Below, piece after piece: positions 58,408 to 64,000 of a stretch of DNA of 64,000 nt. A model generated the notes under the pieces. It was given only the letters and a program-made list of their open reading frames with translations. It did not search any database and had not been told where the DNA came from. The stretch spans positions 1,139,966-1,203,965 of the forward strand of contig MCFH01000010.1 in NCBI GenBank assembly GCA_002104945.1, in the 5' to 3' direction. The stretch's first letter is position 1. The number at the start of each line of letters is the position of its first letter. This DNA is from Piromyces finnis. Lineage: Eukaryota > Neocallimastigomycota > Neocallimastigomycetes > Neocallimastigales > Neocallimastigaceae. Made by a program: the position numbers and the translations under genes.

Positions 58408-61003
58408 TTTTATTATATCTATTAAAAATGTTTATAAATAAAAATAAATATTATATTTTTATGGTTATTAATTAGTTTATTATATATTTTTTAAATTAAT
58501 TAGTTTATTATATATTTTTTAAACTTTGTTAAATGCATTTTTGTTTTTATCATTTAATTACTTATTCTTTCTTTTTTTATTTTTAATTTTATAATATTTT
58601 TATTTTTCAATTTATTTATTGTCACTTTTTTTTTATACTAATGCTATTTTCTATTACATTTTTACATTATACTCTTGTATATCTTGTATATATCTATATC
58701 TTTCACCATTTTTTTTTCTTTTATTTACTTTATTCTATATTAACTTTCTCTTAATATTTTATTTATTTTTATTTATATTTCATTTTTACTGTTTTTTATT
58801 TGATTATTTTTAATTTATACTCACATTATGTATAATGTATAGAAATGAGAATATATATGAAAAACTAAAAAAGTTTATAGATAATTGTTTGTTATGAAAT
58901 GCGTTTTATAAATAATTAAATTAAAATTTAATTATATTATTAGCGTTTTTATTGTATCTACTTCCTTTAAAAATAAAAAAAAAAGTGTGTAGTAAAAAAA
59001 AAAAAAAAAAAAAAAAAAGAAAGAAATTTATATGGTATTTATATTATCTAAAATTTTTTAGTACTGAATATCTTAAATCTTTATTAATACTTTTAATGTT
59101 ATATTATTTATTAATATTATATATGGAATAAATAATATATAAATTTAGTGTTATTTTAATCATCAATTTGTAATTTAATAAAACTTTAATAAATATTATA
59201 TTGTTATAATAAGAAACCCTTTTATTTCAAATACTAATTTAATGAATATAAAAATAATAATAATAATAAAATGAAATAATAAAATTTAAAAAAATAACAT
59301 AATAAATTTTATATCTAATTAAATTATTATATTAAATTTCTATATAATAGATTATTATAGAATAATAGATCTAAATCGGAAATTGTAATAAAATTAATAT
59401 ATCAAATATGATTTATATTTTATATTAAAATAAAATTAAATTAATTCTATAGAAATTTCATTTTTTAAATCAAGTTTTATATTATATTATATAATATAAT
59501 ACTATTAAGTTCAACCGTACAACCCTATTTATAAAAATAAGTATATTATAGTCTGTAATATATTAGTAATATATTCTCATTAAATGCTTTATGTTTTATT
59601 TTTTAAGAAATATAAATAATAGAATAGCATCTATAATATATAAAAAATATTAATAATAATTCATTCATTATTACCAATCTAGTTTGAGAAAGATGTTCAA
59701 TAGAATGTACTAAGAGCAATGATGAATTTACATGTATTTAAAAGAGATAATAAAATGATAGTAATTTTATATTAAAAAAAAAAGCAATAGCTACAAATTA
59801 TTTACCTATTTATCTTTTATACTTACATGTAATAATTAATATTGATATTTATCTTTCGTTTTGTTTGTAAGCAACAACACTACAATAAATTTATCTTTAT
59901 TCCTTGGGCAACTTTAATAAACTTTGATTTTTATTTTAATTAAAGCCACAAATAAAAATTATTAGAGTAAAAAAACGTTATTAAACTACACTAGTTATCT
60001 TCAATAAACAAAAGGAGGTTTTTTTGTTTTTTTTTATTTTTACATAATAAAGCCACGTTATAAATTGAAGGAAAATATGGATGTGGTAATTTCATATATT
60101 TTAATTTACATTTATAAATTATCATTCAATTCATAATAGAATAGCAATAAATTGGTTTATTTATTCTTTCAATTGTTTGTTTTAATTCTTCTATTCGTTG
60201 TAAAGTGGAGTATATTGATAATATAAATAAAGATTTTAATATATAAAAATAGTTTATAAAATATATTTATTCAGTATAAATTTTGTTGAATAATGGTAAA
60301 GATAATATAAAAGAGCATATATTGTAATAAAATCTATTACATACAAATGATTAATGTAATTTAATTGTAAACATTTGATTTAAATAGAAAGAACTATTTT
60401 AATATATGATTAAAAAAATAGTATGAATTAACCTTTGAAAAGTAAAAACAAAAAAGTAATTTAACATTTATATTAACAAGAGTAAAACTATTTATTAGCA
60501 GTATAAAGCAAATATATGGATTTCTATTATAATTATAAAAATATAATATAATTGAAGAAGTATAATAAATATAATAAAATCATTGTGATTATTAAATCTA
60601 TTGTTAATCTTCAAATTAATTTATCATTTAATTTTGTCAATTAAACCTGTTTTATATTTAATTAAATTAATATATGTATTGGTTTATATATAAAATTATA
60701 TATTTAGTATATATCTTGAATAATCTTGAATAATAATACCTAAGTATTCAATATATATAAATTCTAGTTTTATATATCAGAATATAATGGAAATATATCA
60801 AACTAATTTAATTTTGTTAGTATTGGTAACATATTAAAAAGCAACTTATGGATTATATGATTTAAAATAATTTATTTTAGAATCATAAGTTTTCGAATAT
60901 AAAATTTAAAATAATCTTGAAATATAGAAAATGCCAATGATATTTTTTAACCTCTTTTTTTTAAAAAGACCTCCGAAAATTACCAATAAAAAGTTGTCTT
61001 TAC
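58408..61003. other. AT-rich intergenic DNA upstream of INO1 copy B
   Basis: No gene. A 30-bp unit around TTAGTTTATTATATATTTTT is tandemly duplicated at about 58468-58525. An A run lies at about 58994-59018. The Phe/Tyr-rich frame at 58619-58813 is not credible. Confidence 0.6.
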
Positions 61004-61425
61004 TTTAATAAAATAAGTATCACATTCATCCTTTTTAAAATGAAAAAGTAGTAATGTGAATATTTAGAATATTTTATTTATTTATTTATTTATTTATTTA
61101 TTAATATATATAAATATATGTTAAAAATAGATTATAATTTTATATATATTTAATATATATTTATTCCATTTATTTCTTTTATGGGAATATAGATTTTAAA
61201 TTTTAAACGATTAATTTTAATAAAATAAGTATCACATTCATCCTTTTTAAAATGAAAAAGTAGTAATGTGAATATTTAGAATATTTTATTTATTTATTTA
61301 TTTATTTATTAATATATATATAATATATGTTAAAAATAGATTATAATTTTATATATATTTAATATATATTTATTCCATTTATTTCTTTTATGGGAATATA
61401 GATTTTAAATTTTAAACGATTAATT
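61004..61425. repeat. 212-bp direct tandem duplication
   Basis: The unit starting TTTAATAAAATAAGTATCAC at 61004 recurs from 61216, and both units end with TTTTAAATTTTAAACGATTA. They differ mainly in the number of ATTT units and in a short TA run. No ORF. The high identity indicates a recent duplication. Confidence 0.93.
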
Positions 61426-64000
61426 TTTAAAGTATTAAATAAAAAGAAATAAGAATTATAGTTAAAAGTTAGAGTTTCTTTTACTGTAATAAATAATAAA
61501 TAAGTGCATAAACATTTTTTTTAAATATTTATATTTTGGTGTTTTTTATTTTCCTACTCCTTTTTTATCTATATTTGCATATGATTTTTTTTAATTTTTT
61601 TTAATTTCATATTTTTTTTAATTTTTTCTTTATGGTATGATTAAATTTTATAGTTAAAATGGTCCAATAAAATCAAGTGTTTATTTAATATAATTTAATA
61701 TGTTGTTCAATACAATTAGATTAAATAATATATTGTTTAAAACAATTTAAATGATCCTTTATGAAATTTTTAGTGTTAATTTCATTTTAAATAATAGAAG
61801 GAAGTAAAATGATATTACTATTTCATACTTATTTTTATTTGTTTACAAATAAAAAAGTAGAAATTAAGGAAATGGAAAGGATAGTATAAAGCTAATCAAA
61901 CATTTATAGGAAATATGTATTAATTAATAGTCATATAATAGCTTTAATATAAAAAGTTTTTGAAAACTTTACTATAATATATTAAAGACCATCAAATATA
62001 ATGACATTCTTATTTTTTTATTACTAAATATGTATTGTTTTAATTTTATTGGCATATAATAGCAGAAAAGGAAACATAAACTTTATAAATAATTTACTTG
62101 TATTAAAAAAAGTTATTCTTACCTTTTTGTATTAATCAATAATACTTATGGAATGTTTTTTGACATTTAAATAAAAGTATATATTAATATAATAGAAAAT
62201 ATATTAAATAGTAATTTCAATTAGCTTCATTTTAATTCATTATATATAAATATAATAATTATACGATTTTGTTACATGTGTAAAATACTTCTGTAGTATT
62301 ACATTGCTTATTTATTATAATAAATAGAACGAATAATAGGGAATTACATTTTATATATATATAAAGATAATTCATTATATCATTATAATGATTGTTCAAT
62401 TAATATCATTAATCATAAATGATGAATAATATTTATTTGTTATATACTCAATATTATTTATTATATATTTAAAATATCCACTTTTTTATAATACAATAAT
62501 GTAATTATTATTATTATATTACTATTATTATTAATTTATCCATCCATATTGATTTTTATAATAATTAATACTTATTAATACATAGAATGTATATATTAAT
62601 ATTACATTTTGATTTTTTTAAAATATGTCCCTTTTTTTAAATTTTTCATCGGTGTTTTTTTATTAAAAATGAGGTTTATACTATTCTAATTAATATATAA
62701 TAAAAATATTTAATAGTATATATAGAATTAGATGGTTACATTAGAATATTTAAAATTTATATGATAAATTAAATATAGTAAGCTTTATAAACTTTTTTAA
62801 AGTTTAATACAAGTCAACTCTCTATTAATTTATTTTTTTAATTAATCAATAGAGCCAAATTATTGACTTTTATTATCCTCATTATATTAAAATCAGTTAA
62901 ATTTTTTATAATAAAAATAGTATTAAATATGTTTATATATTTATTCTAAACCCTAAATATTGGTTTTTAAACTATTTAGAATTTTAAATTTTAAAATAGA
63001 ATAATATTGAGTATATACATTTTTACGAAATTGTTGTTTTTAGTAAGTGTACATCTAAATTATCATATTTCATTCTATTAATAGCAATTTTTTTAAAAAG
63101 AAAATAGTTAATATTGTAAATTAAATGAATATATATATATGTAAATAAATAAACTTTTATTGATATTAATATGGATGATTTTTAATTTTCATTCATTGTA
63201 AATATAATTTAACCTTTTTTAAGCACACTTAATTACGTTATTGTACGTAATGTATATTTGATATATTATTAATCTCATAATAATTCTAGATATTAAAAAT
63301 TAATTTCCTGTGGCTTGATTTCTAATTAGATTTAATTTTAGAACCAACTATTTAATTTAAGTTTATTTTTTAATAACATTATGTGATTTATTAAAAATAC
63401 AGCCAATCATACTGGTTGATCTTTTTCTTAAAACTTCCATATAATTAAACATGTGATCCATTCATAATTATTTATATTAATGTAAAATAAATTAATTGAT
63501 GTTCATTTGATTATTTATATTTTGAAATAAGAAAAATATAAATTTATAAACAATTATTTCAATAAAAAAAAAATTTTGGGTTAGTTTAATTTATTAATTA
63601 AAAAATTTGTAAAGGGTTAATTTTTATAGCCTATATACTGTATTAGATATAAAATTACAAGATGGTTTTATTTTTCTTTTATTAATTTAATATTTAAGCA
63701 GGTAGGTTCAAGTAATAAATACTATAAAATTATTAAATAATTATTATATACAAAAAGCAACTACGAGAATAGTTATATATTTATTATTTATTTAAAATTT
63801 TAAAGTTTATTTTAAAAATGATTTGGTTTAATTTTATTTGATTTTAAGTTTTTGTGTACAATTTTATTTATTTTTTCATTAATATATTAAACCAGTTTTG
63901 TACTACCTAAAATTAAATTATAATATATTACAATTATACTTAATTCTATATGAGATTCTAAAATAAAATTTTAATATATAATTAAAACAAAAAAAGCCAT
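61426..64000. other. AT-rich intergenic DNA to the window edge
   Basis: No gene, RNA or mobile element recognised. Confidence 0.6.

Overview
This window looks like nuclear DNA of a very AT-rich fungus, most probably an anaerobic gut fungus (Neocallimastigomycota). The reasons are extreme A+T content outside genes, long homopolymer and (TTA)n runs, short AT-rich GT-AG introns, typical fungal/eukaryotic genes (60S ribosomal protein L9, kinesin-5, CDT2, myo-inositol-1-phosphate synthase), and a secreted, intronless rumen-bacterial-style GH5 cellulase with a cysteine-rich tail. The genus cannot be fixed from the sequence alone.

Layout. 1-1328: 5'-truncated LINE on the minus strand running off the left edge. 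2065-2792 (-): RPL9 in three exons. 4552-10669 (-): one large kinesin-5 (BimC/Cut7/Eg5) gene of about 21 exons, including a 14-nt exon that carries the P-loop. 11910-12420: a GC-richer, polyadenylated retroposed unit flanked by a 14-bp target-site duplication. 15795-17999 (+): intronless 734-aa low-complexity protein of unknown function. 21009-25190 (+): CDT2/DTL, a WD40 substrate receptor of CRL4 ligase, twelve exons that join in phase, with a C-terminal PIP-box-like motif. 26661-28466 (+): a three-exon PEX14-like peroxin. 28467-35362: gene-free AT-rich DNA. 35363-37894 (+): RNA-binding protein with three RRMs. 38818-41404: LINE with an intact RT reading frame and a 15-bp target-site duplication. 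44556-46079 (+) and 56884-58407 (-): two inositol-phosphate synthase genes encoding the same protein, apparently identical in DNA within the ORF but unlike outside it. Between them lie a broken subtilisin-like protease, the GH5 cellulase and a three-layer nest of LINE insertions (51922-56068). 58408-64000 is gene-free apart from a 212-bp tandem duplication.

How it fits together. The genes are mostly unrelated housekeeping functions (translation, spindle, replication licensing/PCNA-coupled ubiquitination, peroxisomal import, inositol synthesis) plus one plant-cell-wall enzyme. One LINE family appears at least five times in states from near-identical to 22 bp, so it has been recently active and probably also mobilised the 511-bp unit. 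The most interesting points are the PEX14-like gene in a presumed anaerobe, the inverted INO1 pair with homology ending at the ORF edges, the 22-bp LINE insertion with a full target-site duplication, the 511-bp retroposed RNA of unknown origin, the P-loop micro-exon, and the unusual six-cysteine tail on the cellulase. Exon junctions were worked out by eye from GT-AG sites and reading phase.
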